A DNA stretch of 63,368 nucleotides from Pseudomonas veronii (GTDB taxonomy: Bacteria; Pseudomonadota; Gammaproteobacteria; Pseudomonadales; Pseudomonadaceae). Shown in pieces: positions 63,296-63,368 of the stretch. The translations under genes were made by a program, and so were the position numbers. The stretch lies in NCBI RefSeq assembly GCF_001439695.1, contig NZ_JYLL01000037.1:1-63368 (forward strand), written 5' to 3'. Numbering within the stretch: the stretch's first letter is position 1; each line of letters starts with the position of its first letter. The notes beneath the pieces are model-generated. The model was not told where the DNA came from, did not search any database, and saw nothing but the letters and a program-made list of their open reading frames with translations.

Positions 63296-63368
63296 GGCTG
63301 TTAGCTGAGTAATTGCTCACAACAAGTCCTGCGGATCATCACTTGGGTCTGGGAGCCCCCTGCGTCGC

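Overview
The window is a chromosomal segment of a Pseudomonas, most likely of the P. fluorescens group. Four things point there: the rimA-rimB-rimK operon; many copies of a REPIN-type palindromic repeat (TGTGGGAGGGGGCTTGC...) like those described in P. fluorescens SBW25; the gene order cysA-cysW-cysT-sbp-oscA-(GGDEF/EAL)-desA known from the genus; and high-GC coding sequence typical of pseudomonads. No 16S gene is present, so the species is not fixed.

Layout. 1-13.6 kb is core housekeeping: pckA, hslO, a PAP2 phosphatase, hslR, rimABK (c-di-GMP-linked modification of ribosomal protein S6), envZ/ompR, tex with a thioesterase, and gshA. 13.8-51.6 kb is dominated by sulfur acquisition, interrupted by unrelated genes. 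The sulfur genes are tauABCD (taurine), epsC with divergent dcyD and a cystine ABC transporter, two SfnB-family flavoproteins with an LLM monooxygenase and metQNI, an orphan metQ with an SfnR-like sigma-54 activator, and cysAWT-sbp-oscA (sulfate and its regulation). The interruptions are an aldo-keto reductase, an OprD-type porin, the choline transporter BetT, a TriABC-like efflux operon, a Crp-type regulator with a stand-alone receiver, and an Mpo1-like membrane protein. 51.7-60.5 kb holds c-di-GMP and signalling genes (GGDEF/EAL, PAS-GGDEF, REC-HDOD), the fatty-acid desaturase desA, and gabD/gabT.

60.9 kb to the end is accessory DNA. A tRNA-Arg(CCG) is followed 134 bp later by a decayed phage-type integrase start, then the frameshifted 3' end of a DUF927/primase-like gene, then short unknown ORFs. 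This is the remnant of an element integrated at the tRNA. No second att copy lies inside the window.

The least ordinary stretch is 34.86-36.2 kb. It carries three tandem units that each encode a short secreted peptide, with an almost invariant signal-peptide half and a variable C-terminal half. Each unit starts with a copy of the metI 3' end. Between units 2 and 3 lie eroded copies of pieces of the downstream methyltransferase, REPIN and efflux-pump genes, so the array arose by repeated segmental duplication. I do not recognise the peptide family.

Other points: a 20-codon upstream ORF overlapping the start of the first sfnB gene, a perfect 12+12 bp palindrome upstream of betT, REPINs on both sides of sbp, an sfnR-like activator with an altered GAFTGA loop and no DNA-binding domain, and a receiver protein with a substituted acidic-pocket residue. 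Genes are packed and mostly ordinary outside these spots.
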